NCBI RefSeq assembly: GCF_014651015.1
Contig: NZ_BMWB01000007.1
Span: 124,001-188,000, forward strand
Direction of reading: 5' to 3'
DNA length: 64,000 nucleotides
Source of the DNA: Streptomyces xantholiticus
Lineage (GTDB): Bacteria; Actinomycetota; Actinomycetes; Streptomycetales; Streptomycetaceae
The position numbers were made by a program, and so were the translations under genes. Shown here one piece after another: positions 51,329-60,619 of the stretch. How positions within the stretch are numbered: the stretch's first letter is position 1; the number at the start of each line of letters is the position of its first letter. The notes under the pieces are model-generated. The model saw nothing but the letters and a program-made list of their open reading frames with translations, did not search any database and had not been told where the DNA came from.

Positions 51329-52765
51329 CTACACGCCCTGGAGATGGCTGACCAGTCGCTCGAAGTCCCGCCACCCCGACAGATCGGACGGATCCCCCGG
51401 CAGGGAGTAGTACAGGGCCGGCCGTGCCTTCGGCCCGAGCTGCACCGGCGGCACGGACAGCGGCGTACGACGGGCGCGATCACCAGGGATCCGGCGAACC
51501 TCCTCCGCGCCGAGCACGAAGGCCACCGGGACGCCAGGTCCCTCGAAACGGGGTGGCACCGCCAGATCGCGGCGGGCTTTGCGCAGTTGAACAAGCAGCG
51601 ACTGGAGGTTGTGGCGCGTTGCGAGCAACTCGGACGCACCCGGAAGGGCGTCCAACGGAGGCGCCTCGCCGGTCCCGTAGCCGAACGCCAGCGTCACCTC
51701 CTCCTCGACGCCCGCCTTGGTGCGGCTGATGCGGACCGTCGCCAGGCCGGGCCGGTCCGGGCTGCCGACGACCACGGCCCAGGTCGGGCGAGGCGACCGC
51801 TCGTAGGCGACGTCGGTGAGCCGGCGCGGTGACCAGGGGACGCCGGCGGGCTCCGCGGTGCCCCACCCGGCGGGGGGTTCGCCGGTGAGCTCGCGCCAGA
51901 CCGCCTCCACGGCTCCGCCGAGCACCAGACGCTCGTCCGCCGGGTGGATCGTCCTGAAGGTGAGGGCCAGTTGGCGCTCACCGGCGTCCACTGTCTCCTT
52001 GAAGGCGGCGGCCACCGGGGTACGGGCGGTGTCGGCGTTCCCGTCGGAGGCCAGGACCGCGTCGACCGGTGCGAACATGCCGTTCTGCCAGCGCAGTACC
52101 GCCCCGGACCGGCCGTCGTAGTACCCGTCCCGCTCGTCCTGCACCACCCAGCGCGACGGGTGTCCCGGCAGGGCGTTGCGCACGGCGGGGGAGAGCGTGG
52201 TACCCGCGGGACTGACGATCTGCAGGCCGAGATCCGCCTTTGCCGCGGCCCGGAACGCGTCGGACAGCCAGGCCGTCATGGCGACCACCGGACGGTCCTG
52301 GATCACGACGGCGACCTTGTCGGTCAGGACATCGACCGCCGGCTGTGCCGCCGCCGGGGCCGGCACGGCACTCGCCGCACTCGCCCCGTCGCCCTCCACG
52401 ACCGCGAGCGACCGGGCGAGCTCAGGGGGCCAGGCCGAGCCTCCGAGGAGTGAGGTCAGCCGGGCCGCGAAGGTGCCCGCGAGCCGTTCGGCCTCCTGGA
52501 CGCCCGTGGTGGCGCGGGCCTCCGTCCACCAGTACGGAACGGGCGGCGCCGTGGCTCCCAGCAGCCGCTCGGCCTCTCCGGCGACCTCGATGAGCATCGG
52601 AGTCTCCACGGAGACGAGCGGTCGCCCTTGCGGGTCGCAGAGTTGCACCACGGCACCGTCTCCCTCCGTGCCCACCAGTTTGTCGGGGCCTCCGGAAAGC
52701 AGGCCGGCGAGCACGCTCGAAGGGTCGGGCATGCGATCGGTGAGGGCGATGACGTCCTTGGTCAT
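51329..52765 (-). CDS. DUF6177-type protein of toxin locus
   Basis: Soluble protein of 478 residues with no catalytic motif that I can name; it matches the DUF6177 group that accompanies ESAT-6-like genes in streptomycetes. Recognisable stretches are MTKDVIALTDRMPDPSSVLA, YYDGRSGAVLRWQNGMF and RHNLQSLLVQLRKARRDL. The ATG 52765 was chosen by that conservation; ribosome site AGGAG is rather far (12 nt). Role in secretion inferred from context. Confidence 0.7.
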   Translation of the reverse strand: MTKDVIALTDRMPDPSSVLAGLLSGGPDKLVGTEGDGAVVQLCDPQGRPLVSVETPMLIEVAGEAERLLGATAPPVPYWWTEARATTGVQEAERLAGTFAARLTSLLGGSAWPPELARSLAVVEGDGASAASAVPAPAAAQPAVDVLTDKVAVVIQDRPVVAMTAWLSDAFRAAAKADLGLQIVSPAGTTLSPAVRNALPGHPSRWVVQDERDGYYDGRSGAVLRWQNGMFAPVDAVLASDGNADTARTPVAAAFKETVDAGERQLALTFRTIHPADERLVLGGAVEAVWRELTGEPPAGWGTAEPAGVPWSPRRLTDVAYERSPRPTWAVVVGSPDRPGLATVRISRTKAGVEEEVTLAFGYGTGEAPPLDALPGASELLATRHNLQSLLVQLRKARRDLAVPPRFEGPGVPVAFVLGAEEVRRIPGDRARRTPLSVPPVQLGPKARPALYYSLPGDPSDLSGWRDFERLVSHLQGV

Positions 52766-52784
52766 GTGGTCGTCCGGCTCCTGG

Positions 52785-53130
52785 TCATGGTGGGGTCGTC
52801 CTGTCGGGCGTCGTTCGTGCACCGCGCGGGGCCGCTCTGTCCGACGTGGGTCCGGTGAACGCCTCCGCCGTGGCCATGCCCCGGTCGTTGCTGCTGAACA
52901 GCGCTCGCAGATCCCGTCCCGCCACGCCATACCCCCGCTGGGTGATCGAGCGGCCCCAACCTACGTCCTCCGGCGGGTCCTTCGGAGGCAGCACCCCCTG
53001 ACTGGTCGGCGCGGCCCAGCGCGGCTGCCGTCACCAGCCGGGCCGGCAACAGCCCGTTCCGCTGCTGTATCCGGCCCGTTTTCGCCAGCACCTCGTCCAC
53101 AAGCAACTGGGTGCGCGCGTGCGTCGGCAT
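52785..53130 (-). pseudogene. Small gene of toxin locus, frameshifted
   Basis: A coding stretch starting MPTHARTQLLVDEVLAKTGR continues to ALGRADQS; the rest, VLPPKDPPEDVGWGRSITQ to the end, lies in the +1 frame. One extra G in a run of five (around 52996-53000) explains the break. The restored product is about 115 residues. It is 19 bp upstream of the DUF6177-type gene and probably first in the operon. A sequence error is possible. Function unknown. Confidence 0.5.
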
Positions 53131-53333
53131 CCCGACCGCGACCCGGCCCGACAGTCACCAAATGACCTCAGCGGAACTCCCCTTGGCACCAACAACGACC
53201 GGAAAGCCCCCAATTACCGCATTGAGTTGAGCGGCATTGCTGACAGCGCCACTCCGCGACGCCGGGCACTCATGCGGGCTGCACGCCATCGGGGTTGCTG
53301 GTGGCCAAACTCGTTATTGGATAAGCTGACGGC

Positions 53334-54554
53334 ATGGTGGATACAGGGGGGGAACTGCCACTCGCGACCGAGCGGCTGGACGATTTATTCTTTCAGGATC
53401 CCCAGGGCTTGTTCGCGCGGCTGCGCTCGTCCGCGCCGGTGACTCCGGTCATCACGCCCGAGGGCATCCGGGTTTGGCTCGTCACCCGGTACGAGGACGT
53501 GCGCGCCGCGCTGGCCGACCCCCGGTTGGCCAAGGACTGGGTGACGCACATGACACCCGATGATTTCGACATCAACGTGGACCCCGTGCAGGCGTATCTC
53601 GACCAGCACATGCTCAACCTCGATCCGCCCGACCACACCCGGCTGCGACGCCTGGTGGTGAAGGCGTTCACTCCACGCCGGGTGGCCGCCTTGCGGCCGC
53701 GGATCTCGGCCGTCACCGGCGAGTTGCTGGACGCGATGGCGGACGGCCCCGCCGAGACGGACCTTATCGAGGCGTTCGCCTTCCCGCTGTCGGTGACCGT
53801 GATCTGCGAGCTGATCGGCATCCCGGTCGACGACCGGGAGTCGTTCCGCGAGTGGTCGGGGACGCTGCTGTCCTCGCGGGGGACGCGCGAGGAGTCCCGC
53901 GCGGCTGCCGTCGAGATGTACGAATACTTCACGCACATGGTCGCGGAGCGCCGGCAGTCACCGGCAGACGACCTGCTCTCGGCGCTGATCGCGGCCCGTG
54001 ACTCGGGCGACTCGCTGTCGGAGCACGAGTTGCTCTCGATGGTGTTCCTGCTGCTCGTCGCCGGGCACGAGACGATGGTGAACCTGATTGCCAGCGGGGT
54101 GCTGGCGCTGCTGACTCATCCGGCCGAGCTGCGGCGGCTGCGGGACAATCCTTCGCTGTTGCCTTCGGCGGTCGAGGAACTGCTGCGGTACGCGAACCCG
54201 CTGAACCACGCGACCGAACGATTCACGCTTGAGCCGGTGACCATCGGCGACGCCATCATCCCCGCGAAAGAATGGGTCATGCTCGCGACGTCGTCGGCGA
54301 ACCGGGATGCGTCACGGTTCGCCGACGCCGACCGGCTGGACGTGGGCCGGGACGCGTCGGGCCACGTGGGGTTCGGGCACGGGATCCATTACTGCCTCGG
54401 CGCGCCACTGGCGCGGCTGGAGGGCGAGATCGCGTTCGGGATGCTGCTGTCCCGGTTGCCCGGGCTGACGCTGGCGGTGCCGGAGTCGTCGCTGCGGTGG
54501 CGGCCCTCCAGCCTCATCCACGGTCTGGAGGTCCTCCCCGTCCGACTGCGCTGA
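53334..54554 (+). CDS. Cytochrome P450 (CYP107-like)
   Basis: Heme monooxygenase of 406 residues. I-helix AGHET (243-247), ExxR at E282-R285, and the heme loop GFGHGIHYCLGAPLARLEG with ligand C354. It resembles CYP107-type enzymes, which act on polyketides, terpenoids and drugs. Codon 18 is TTA (53385-53387), so translation should require bldA tRNA. It is convergent with the thioesterase of the radical SAM-NRPS operon, 153 bp away; a shared pathway is possible but not shown. Confidence 0.93.
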   Translation: MVDTGGELPLATERLDDLFFQDPQGLFARLRSSAPVTPVITPEGIRVWLVTRYEDVRAALADPRLAKDWVTHMTPDDFDINVDPVQAYLDQHMLNLDPPDHTRLRRLVVKAFTPRRVAALRPRISAVTGELLDAMADGPAETDLIEAFAFPLSVTVICELIGIPVDDRESFREWSGTLLSSRGTREESRAAAVEMYEYFTHMVAERRQSPADDLLSALIAARDSGDSLSEHELLSMVFLLLVAGHETMVNLIASGVLALLTHPAELRRLRDNPSLLPSAVEELLRYANPLNHATERFTLEPVTIGDAIIPAKEWVMLATSSANRDASRFADADRLDVGRDASGHVGFGHGIHYCLGAPLARLEGEIAFGMLLSRLPGLTLAVPESSLRWRPSSLIHGLEVLPVRLR

Positions 54555-54665
54555 CCCGTGCCCCTTCCGGGATGCCGCCGGAGGCGCCCCGCGCAGCCTG
54601 ACCAACCCGGCTCAACCCTCGAAGTCACCGCCCCGAAGGGTCGCCGGCTCGCAATACCTGGGGAC

Positions 54666-54697
54666 GGCTGATACCCGGAACGTGCCGGGTATCAGCC
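54666..54697. terminator. 13-bp terminator between P450 and thioesterase genes
   Basis: GGCTGATACCCGG pairs exactly with CCGGGTATCAGCC around AACGTG, between convergent genes. Confidence 0.85.
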
Positions 54698-54707
54698 AGA
54701 GTTGGCG

Positions 54708-55523
54708 TCAAGCCCTTGTGCGGTGATCGTATTGCTCCGCATCTGCCGGCACCGGGCTGGACTCCCGTAGCCGCTCCTCAAGGACCGCGGCCACATCGTC
54801 AGGCGCAGCATGGTGGTAGAAGTGGCCGCCGTCGAATACCGCGAGATGGAAGTCGGCTGATGTCAGGCTTCCCCATGCGCTGAGCATGTCCAGGCTGACG
54901 CCAGGATCGTGGCGACCGCCCATCGCCGTGATCGGCACCTGAAGTGGACCCCGGTGCGGGATATACGTCTCCCAGACTTCGAGGTCCGCGCGGAACAAGG
55001 GAAGCAGTAGCTGCACCAGCTCCGGCTGGGCGAGTACCTCCGGTGAAGTCCCTTCCAGCTTCGTGATGACCGCCAGAAGCTCGTCGTCCGGCAGGTCGTG
55101 AAGCCGCGGGCCTGCAGGCGGCAGATGCGGCGCGCCCAGCCCTGAGACGAACAGATGTCTCGGAGGCTTGCCGAGCGCGGACAGTACATGTGCCAGTTCA
55201 TAGCAGAGCAGAGCGCCCATGCTGTGCCCGAACAAGGCGAAGTCTCTCCCTGCGCGGCCGGCCAAGGGCCCTCTCAATTCGGCGACGAGCTCTGAAGCCG
55301 AATGGAGCGCCGGCTCCCTATGGCGGTTTTCCCGTCCCGGCAACTGCACGGGTATCGCCTCGATGCCCGGGGCCAGCATTACAGGCCAGTCCCGATAGGC
55401 CGACGCGCCTGCCCCAGCATGGGGCAGGCAGAACAACTGGATCGCCTCCGCGTCCAGTGCCGGCGGAGGAGTGGCTTCCGCCCGGCAGGGAGGGAACCAC
55501 GACACATCGGGCGTCCTCGTCAT
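54708..55523 (-). CDS. Type II thioesterase
   Basis: Alpha/beta hydrolase of 271 residues that frees stalled acyl groups from carrier proteins in NRPS/PKS systems. Nucleophile motif GHSMG (Ser 101), acid in GGRHDPG, His in DGGHFYHH. The N-terminal FCLPHAGAGASAYRDW is diagnostic. Its ATG overlaps the NRPS stop (ATGA). It could instead release the finished aminoacyl product, since the NRPS lacks a thioesterase domain. Confidence 0.9.
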   Translation of the reverse strand: MTRTPDVSWFPPCRAEATPPPALDAEAIQLFCLPHAGAGASAYRDWPVMLAPGIEAIPVQLPGRENRHREPALHSASELVAELRGPLAGRAGRDFALFGHSMGALLCYELAHVLSALGKPPRHLFVSGLGAPHLPPAGPRLHDLPDDELLAVITKLEGTSPEVLAQPELVQLLLPLFRADLEVWETYIPHRGPLQVPITAMGGRHDPGVSLDMLSAWGSLTSADFHLAVFDGGHFYHHAAPDDVAAVLEERLRESSPVPADAEQYDHRTRA

Positions 55524-57472
55524 GGGCGCCCTGCCTCGGGCTGGACGGCCGGATCAGGCTCAGCAAAGCCCGAGGTTTCTGCGGCGGCGCCCTCGGTCCG
55601 CTGCCGGATGTACTCGGCAACGCCGCGCGCCGTCGGGTCCTCGAAGAACTCTGCCAGCGTCATATTGACACCGAAGCGCCTGTCAACCTGGGTCAGCAGT
55701 CGTATCGCAAGCATTGACTGCCCGCCGCCGTCGAAGAAGTTCTCCTCACGACCGAAGCTCGGCACGTCCAGCAGTCGCGCGATGATGGCGGCGATCTCGT
55801 CGTCGAGCACGTCGGCGTCCGCCGGGAGGAGGTCATCATCTGCTGGAGGCGATGAGATGACCGGGGACGGCAGCTGCGCCCGGTCGATCTTCATGTTGGC
55901 GTTCTTCGGCAGTTCGGGGAGGCCGATCAAACGTGACGGAACCATGTAGTCAGGCAGCCGTTCACGCAGGAACGCTACAAGGTCACCTGTTTCCGGGGAT
56001 GCTTCGCCTGCGCCCACGTAGTAACTGACGAGTGTCCTGTCTCCAGATTGGGTGTCGGTGTCAGCAACCGTCACCGCCTCGCTGACCCCAGAATGCTGCA
56101 GCAGCGTCGCGTCGACCTCATTCATTTCGACCCGGAATCCCCGGATCTTGACTTGGAAGTCGGCACGGCCAAGGAAATCCAGCGAGCCGTCCGGCAACTG
56201 GCACACCAGATCTCCTGTCGCGTACATGTGCTTGCCTGCTTCTGCCGCGAAGGGGTCAGGAATGAACCTCTCGGTCGTCAGGTCCGAACGACCGAGATAA
56301 CCGCGCGCGACGCCATCACCACCGATGTACAGCTGGCCGGGCACCCCGGCCGGCTGAGGCCGCAGCATGTCGTCGAGCACGTAGCAGGTCGCGTTCGAGA
56401 TGGGGCGACCGATCGGCACCCTCAACTGGCCCTCGGGCACGGGCGTGACGTGGTGGGCAGTGGCGAGCGTCGTGCATTCGGCGGGGCCGTAACCGTTTAT
56501 CAGCGTGCAACCCGGCAGCGCCGCGACGGAGTTGGCTTGGCGGACCGCCATTACGTCACCGCCGACCAGAACCTGAGAGACCGTGGCAAACGTCGAAGGG
56601 TCGTCCGCCGCAAGCTGATTGAAAAGCGGCGTCGCCATCACCACGGTGTCAATACGACGCTCTCGCAGAGCGGTTGCCAGCCGACCCGGCGAGAGTATTG
56701 TGTCCCGGTCGAATCCAACCAGTTCTCCCCCATTGAGCAACGCCCCCCACACCTCGACGGTGGCGGCATCAAAGGCCGCGTTCGAGATCTGCGCCACCCG
56801 GTCGCCCGGCTCGAACTTGAGGTAATCAGTGTTCCGCGTGCGCGCCACCACGTTGCGGTGCGTTACACAGATACCCTTCGGCGTGCCGGACGAGCCCGAC
56901 GTGTACACCACATAGGCAAGATCTTCAGGGCCGGCGCCCCCGTCCGTCCGGACGTCGTAAGTGGCGCCGTCTCGCACAGCGTCCCCCAGGTGCCCGGCGA
57001 CCGTGATCACAGGGATCCCAAGACCGCTTGGATCATCTCCGCCGGCTTCCGTCAACAGCGCCACGGGCTTGGATTCCTCCAAGATCGTGCGCATCCGGCC
57101 GGCAGGGTGGGCTGGATCCAGTGCCAGATAGGCGCCACCGGCCTTGACCGTGGCAAGCATGCCCACAATGACGCTGAGACTCCGGTCGGCGCGGATCGCG
57201 ACCAACCGGTCAGGCTGCACGCCGAGTTCCCGCAGTCGGGAGGCCAGAGAGTTGGTCACCCTGTCGAGCTGCCGGTAGGTCAACGTAACGGGACCATATG
57301 TCACGGCGGGCGCGTCGGGACGGCGTTCGACGTGCTCTGCGAACAGATCGCTCAGCGAGCTGTCCCGCGGATAACCGGTATGCATCCGGCTCGACGACAT
57401 GAGGCGATCACGATCCGACGGAGCGAGAGGCGCTGTGTCGATCTCCTCGATCCCCGTATTAGATTGCGACAT
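55520..57472 (-). CDS. NRPS didomain: adenylation plus carrier protein
   Basis: Stand-alone 650-residue A-PCP protein that activates one amino or related acid and holds it as a thioester. A3 TSGSSGTPKG (191-200), A5 NGYGPAE (326-332), A7 YATGD (417), A8 GRADFQVKIRGFRVE, A10 Lys in NANMKIDR (528). The carrier has FFDGGGQSMLAI with the phosphopantetheine Ser at 586. No condensation or release domain. The pocket residues do not match a specificity code I can name securely. The start lies inside the end of the radical SAM gene. Confidence 0.92.
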   Translation of the reverse strand: MSQSNTGIEEIDTAPLAPSDRDRLMSSSRMHTGYPRDSSLSDLFAEHVERRPDAPAVTYGPVTLTYRQLDRVTNSLASRLRELGVQPDRLVAIRADRSLSVIVGMLATVKAGGAYLALDPAHPAGRMRTILEESKPVALLTEAGGDDPSGLGIPVITVAGHLGDAVRDGATYDVRTDGGAGPEDLAYVVYTSGSSGTPKGICVTHRNVVARTRNTDYLKFEPGDRVAQISNAAFDAATVEVWGALLNGGELVGFDRDTILSPGRLATALRERRIDTVVMATPLFNQLAADDPSTFATVSQVLVGGDVMAVRQANSVAALPGCTLINGYGPAECTTLATAHHVTPVPEGQLRVPIGRPISNATCYVLDDMLRPQPAGVPGQLYIGGDGVARGYLGRSDLTTERFIPDPFAAEAGKHMYATGDLVCQLPDGSLDFLGRADFQVKIRGFRVEMNEVDATLLQHSGVSEAVTVADTDTQSGDRTLVSYYVGAGEASPETGDLVAFLRERLPDYMVPSRLIGLPELPKNANMKIDRAQLPSPVISSPPADDDLLPADADVLDDEIAAIIARLLDVPSFGREENFFDGGGQSMLAIRLLTQVDRRFGVNMTLAEFFEDPTARGVAEYIRQRTEGAAAETSGFAEPDPAVQPEAGRP

Positions 57473-59414
57473 GGGGGGCCAGTCCTTTCTCGTCAGATGA
57501 TTCACTAACCAGCCGGTCTGCTCCGCGTGGCGAGGCCGGTTGCCAGAACGGCATGATGTTCCCGACCTTCTCAATCATTCCATGACAGTAGGAGCCGCTG
57601 TGGTCACGGCTCTGCGTCGGCATGAATGGATATTGCAGCCGTTTGTGCTCAACCGTGAATACACCATCCGCCGGCGTCGTCTGGATCTGGACCGAATCGG
57701 CCAGATCCGCCATGTATTCTTCTGGGACCCGGACTGTATAGCTGCGTGGACCGCGGTCGAGGAAGTGGAGCGCATGGAAGCCTTCAGGGTGCACGTCCAT
57801 GGGCGTATTGCTGTACATGTAGGGACGGTTCAGAAGGTCGATCTCGAACAAGGCCCGCACCTTGTCGTCTCCCCACCAGTCCTGGCCCTGCACGAAGCGT
57901 CGCACGTGATCGTTGAAAAGCTCCCTGTGCTCGTGCACCACGGAATGAATGAAAAGACCGTAGTTATTCACGTCGTAATAGTCCGCATCTCGGACAGAGC
58001 GTTCCATGTACGCGAGAATGGGGTCATCCTCCCCTTGCCGGCGCAAGAATTCAGCGAAGGCGGAGAAGATGTCCTGGTATTGAATCCCCGACTGCTTCAC
58101 CAGGTAGCGGCTCACCGTCCGGAGGCTGCGCGTATTATGCAGAGCATGGAAGGCATAGAAATAATACATGCCCTCGATGAAGTCCTCTTCGGAAGCCTCT
58201 TTCGTGCCAATGACAACCCGGGCTTCTGCGGCTCCCCCTCCGGCCGGCCGGCTCACTATCCCCATTTTCTCTGAATTGTGATATATGGGGGTGTTGTTGA
58301 GGAGCAGGTGAGGGTACGCGATCACTGTTTGCGCCTCGTTCTCGCACAGCGTGCCAATGCCGCGCTTGAAAGAATCGAGGGTTTCCCCCGGCAATGGCCA
58401 GATGAGTTCGACGTAGGAGCTGATCTGCTTTTCGCGCAGATCTTCCTGGATCTCCGCGAAGGCGCTCAGCTTGATGTTCGAACGAGAGATCAGATCGAGG
58501 CTGCTCGGCTCGAGGGTCTGCAGCGACACCGGCTGCGACGCGATGAGGTTTGCGTCCTGGAAGATGCCGGTGATTTTTGTGACCGCATGCGGCTTGTTCT
58601 TCGCCGCGGAGAAGTAGACGACGTTCGGCGCCCCATGGTCGCCTGCGCAATTTGTGATGTGCTGAGAGATGTCAACATCCCGGCTCAGCATTCCCCAATT
58701 CGCGTCGGCGATGAAGAGGAAAAGTATCTCGTTCTTGGCTATCCACTTGATTTCGTCACGGACCCGTTGCTCGTCGAAACGGTGCACCCGGTCGTTCGTG
58801 GCGGCACCCCAGAAGCAGAACCCGCAGTGGTAGGGGCAACCGCGGTTCGTCTCCAATATGGCGATGCTGTAATCGGAGTCGAAGATTCCGGTCAGGAATG
58901 GCGAGGGTACGTCGTCCAGGTTGCTGATCCTCGGCTGTTTCGGGGTCGTCACCAATTCCCCGTCACAGTAGAAGCTGAGTCCGTTGACCTCGTGGAAGCC
59001 CGAACCGGAGTCGGTCAGCGCGAGAAGGTACTGCGTGAAGGTGATCTCCCCTTCTCCGTTGCAGATAACAGTCCGTTCATCGGTCTTGCTCAGGTAACGA
59101 CCGGCCTGCGACATCACCTGAGGGCCGCCAAGGATGATCTGCGCATGCGGCCTTGCTTGCCTGATGGCATCGACGGCAGCCTTCACCAGGCCCATGTTCC
59201 AGACATAGCAGCTGAAGGCGTACACATCGGCAGTTGATCGGACCAGGTCCCGGATGACATCGGCCCGGGGGGTCTTGGCGACGGTTGTATACCGCTCGAA
59301 CCGGTACTCGCTGCGAACCACCGAATCCGTCATGGCATAAGCCTGAAGGTAACCGGAGGCCAGCGGGGTCATCCGCTCGAAAACGGACAGTTCAACGAGC
59401 AGGACCTTCTTCAT
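57459..59414 (-). CDS. Cobalamin-type radical SAM enzyme
   Basis: 651-residue enzyme of the BchE/P-methylase-like class. An N-terminal Rossmann-like B12 domain (YAFSCYVWNMGLVKAA and IILGGPQVMS) precedes the 4Fe-4S motif GCPYHCGFCFWG (C193, C197, C200) and a TIM barrel with YVELIWPLPGETLDSF. The C-terminal 250 residues are specific to this subgroup and unnamed. Members methylate or rearrange unactivated carbons. The gene overlaps the NRPS start by 14 nt, so a carrier-bound amino acid is a reasonable substrate (inference). It leads the operon. Confidence 0.88.
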   Translation of the reverse strand: MKKVLLVELSVFERMTPLASGYLQAYAMTDSVVRSEYRFERYTTVAKTPRADVIRDLVRSTADVYAFSCYVWNMGLVKAAVDAIRQARPHAQIILGGPQVMSQAGRYLSKTDERTVICNGEGEITFTQYLLALTDSGSGFHEVNGLSFYCDGELVTTPKQPRISNLDDVPSPFLTGIFDSDYSIAILETNRGCPYHCGFCFWGAATNDRVHRFDEQRVRDEIKWIAKNEILFLFIADANWGMLSRDVDISQHITNCAGDHGAPNVVYFSAAKNKPHAVTKITGIFQDANLIASQPVSLQTLEPSSLDLISRSNIKLSAFAEIQEDLREKQISSYVELIWPLPGETLDSFKRGIGTLCENEAQTVIAYPHLLLNNTPIYHNSEKMGIVSRPAGGGAAEARVVIGTKEASEEDFIEGMYYFYAFHALHNTRSLRTVSRYLVKQSGIQYQDIFSAFAEFLRRQGEDDPILAYMERSVRDADYYDVNNYGLFIHSVVHEHRELFNDHVRRFVQGQDWWGDDKVRALFEIDLLNRPYMYSNTPMDVHPEGFHALHFLDRGPRSYTVRVPEEYMADLADSVQIQTTPADGVFTVEHKRLQYPFMPTQSRDHSGSYCHGMIEKVGNIMPFWQPASPRGADRLVSESSDEKGLAPHVAI

Positions 59415-59559
59415 TCGCTCGCCTTTCAGGACGTGAGAAGCACTCGACGAGTGGCGCCGCCTCGACCCCGGTGTGAACGACCAACGTCGCTCCGGCGCCG
59501 AGTGGAAGCACGGCGCAGGCTCGAAGCAGCGAGATGGGGTGCCGGAGGATCAGCAGTTC

Positions 59560-59881
59560 CACAAAGCATGGTCATCAGCGGATGGGTCCCCACGATGATG
59601 AATGGGGCGGCGGCAGTGGAGAGTTGAACGCCGGAGTTCTCGAGGATGAAGTAGGCAGTGACGCCCAGCAGTCCGCTCAGGTGGAGCACCCGGCGCCGGC
59701 GGTCATCCGGCCGCGTGACGCGACCGGAGGGAGGCGGACCATCACGAAGAGCGCAGCAGCTGCCATGGTGAATCGGATCGCGCCGGTGGTCAGCGGCCCA
59801 ACGTCTGCGAGGGCCGGCCCTGGTAGCCGCGTACGAGCTGCTTCAGAGCAACCCGGCCAGGACCACGGAAGTAATCGCCAC
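59560..59881 (-). pseudogene. Decayed EamA/DMT exporter
   Basis: From GTG 59881 the frame reads VAITSVVLAGLL, then TGA (59843-59845) where relatives have Trp, then SSSYAATRAG. Further on, LADVGPLTTGAIRFTMAAAA and LHLSGLLGVTAYFILENSGV occur in other frames. At least two frameshifts and the loss of the second half make it non-functional. Confidence 0.75.
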
Positions 59882-60044
59882 GAGCTTGGGACCCCGTTGA
59901 CCGAGTACGCGTCACCTCCATCAGTTGACGAGTAATGGATCATTGACCGAAGCATGACCGGCGTATCGAGCCGTAGGTTAGCGGATGGATGGCCTGTTGA
60001 CTAAGATGGCGAACTTAGTTCGGTAGATGAGGGTAGAAGCGTTT

Positions 60045-60122
60045 CATGGATGAACTTAATTCGCTGCCGGTACGGCTTCTGCGGGAAGATGGTCGGCGGG
60101 CCAACCGTGACTTTGCCCGGTA
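60045..60122 (+). pseudogene. Lrp/AsnC regulator N-terminal remnant
   Basis: A 25-codon frame, MDELNSLPVRLLREDGRRAN then RDFAR and TAG, matches the first helix-turn-helix of Lrp/AsnC proteins. It is divergent from the decayed EamA exporter, a common regulator-exporter pairing. Confidence 0.6.
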
Positions 60123-60619
60123 GTGCAGATCACGCCATCCACCCGCCTGGGGCGGTTGCGCCTGCCACGCGCGCGGCGTGATCCAGGGCCTCACGCCGAG
60201 GCCGACCTCCCCGCGCCCGGTCGGCGCCTGCAAGCGGTGATCGCCATCCCGGGTCCGGCCCCCGACCCGCCGGGCCCTCGAGCAGTTCACGCCTTCGTGG
60301 CCGCGCTGCCGGAGTTCATCGGTAGGCCGGGCACCTCATACTCGGGCGCGCCGGCCATTCTTCGCCGCGTGGCGCCACGAACGGCCCTTGAACCTGCGGG
60401 ACTTGTCCTGATGACAACGCTGATGGCGGCACTCTTCGCAGCGTCAAGCAGACAGAAGGGCGCCGCGGTGGAAGTCTGCGCGGCCGCGTCTGCGCCATCG
60501 GCGACCAGGGCAGCCGGCTGCGGCTCCCGGGCAGCGGGTGCTTGCCCGGGAGGCATGCCGAGTCGCTGTTCAAATCTTCGCCCCACCCGACCCGACCGCC
60601 GGGCCTGCAGGCCACCCGT

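Noticed and set aside
55520..57472. Naming the amino acid of the adenylation domain
   Set aside because: Pocket residues aligned by eye gave a code I could not match to a known substrate with confidence.
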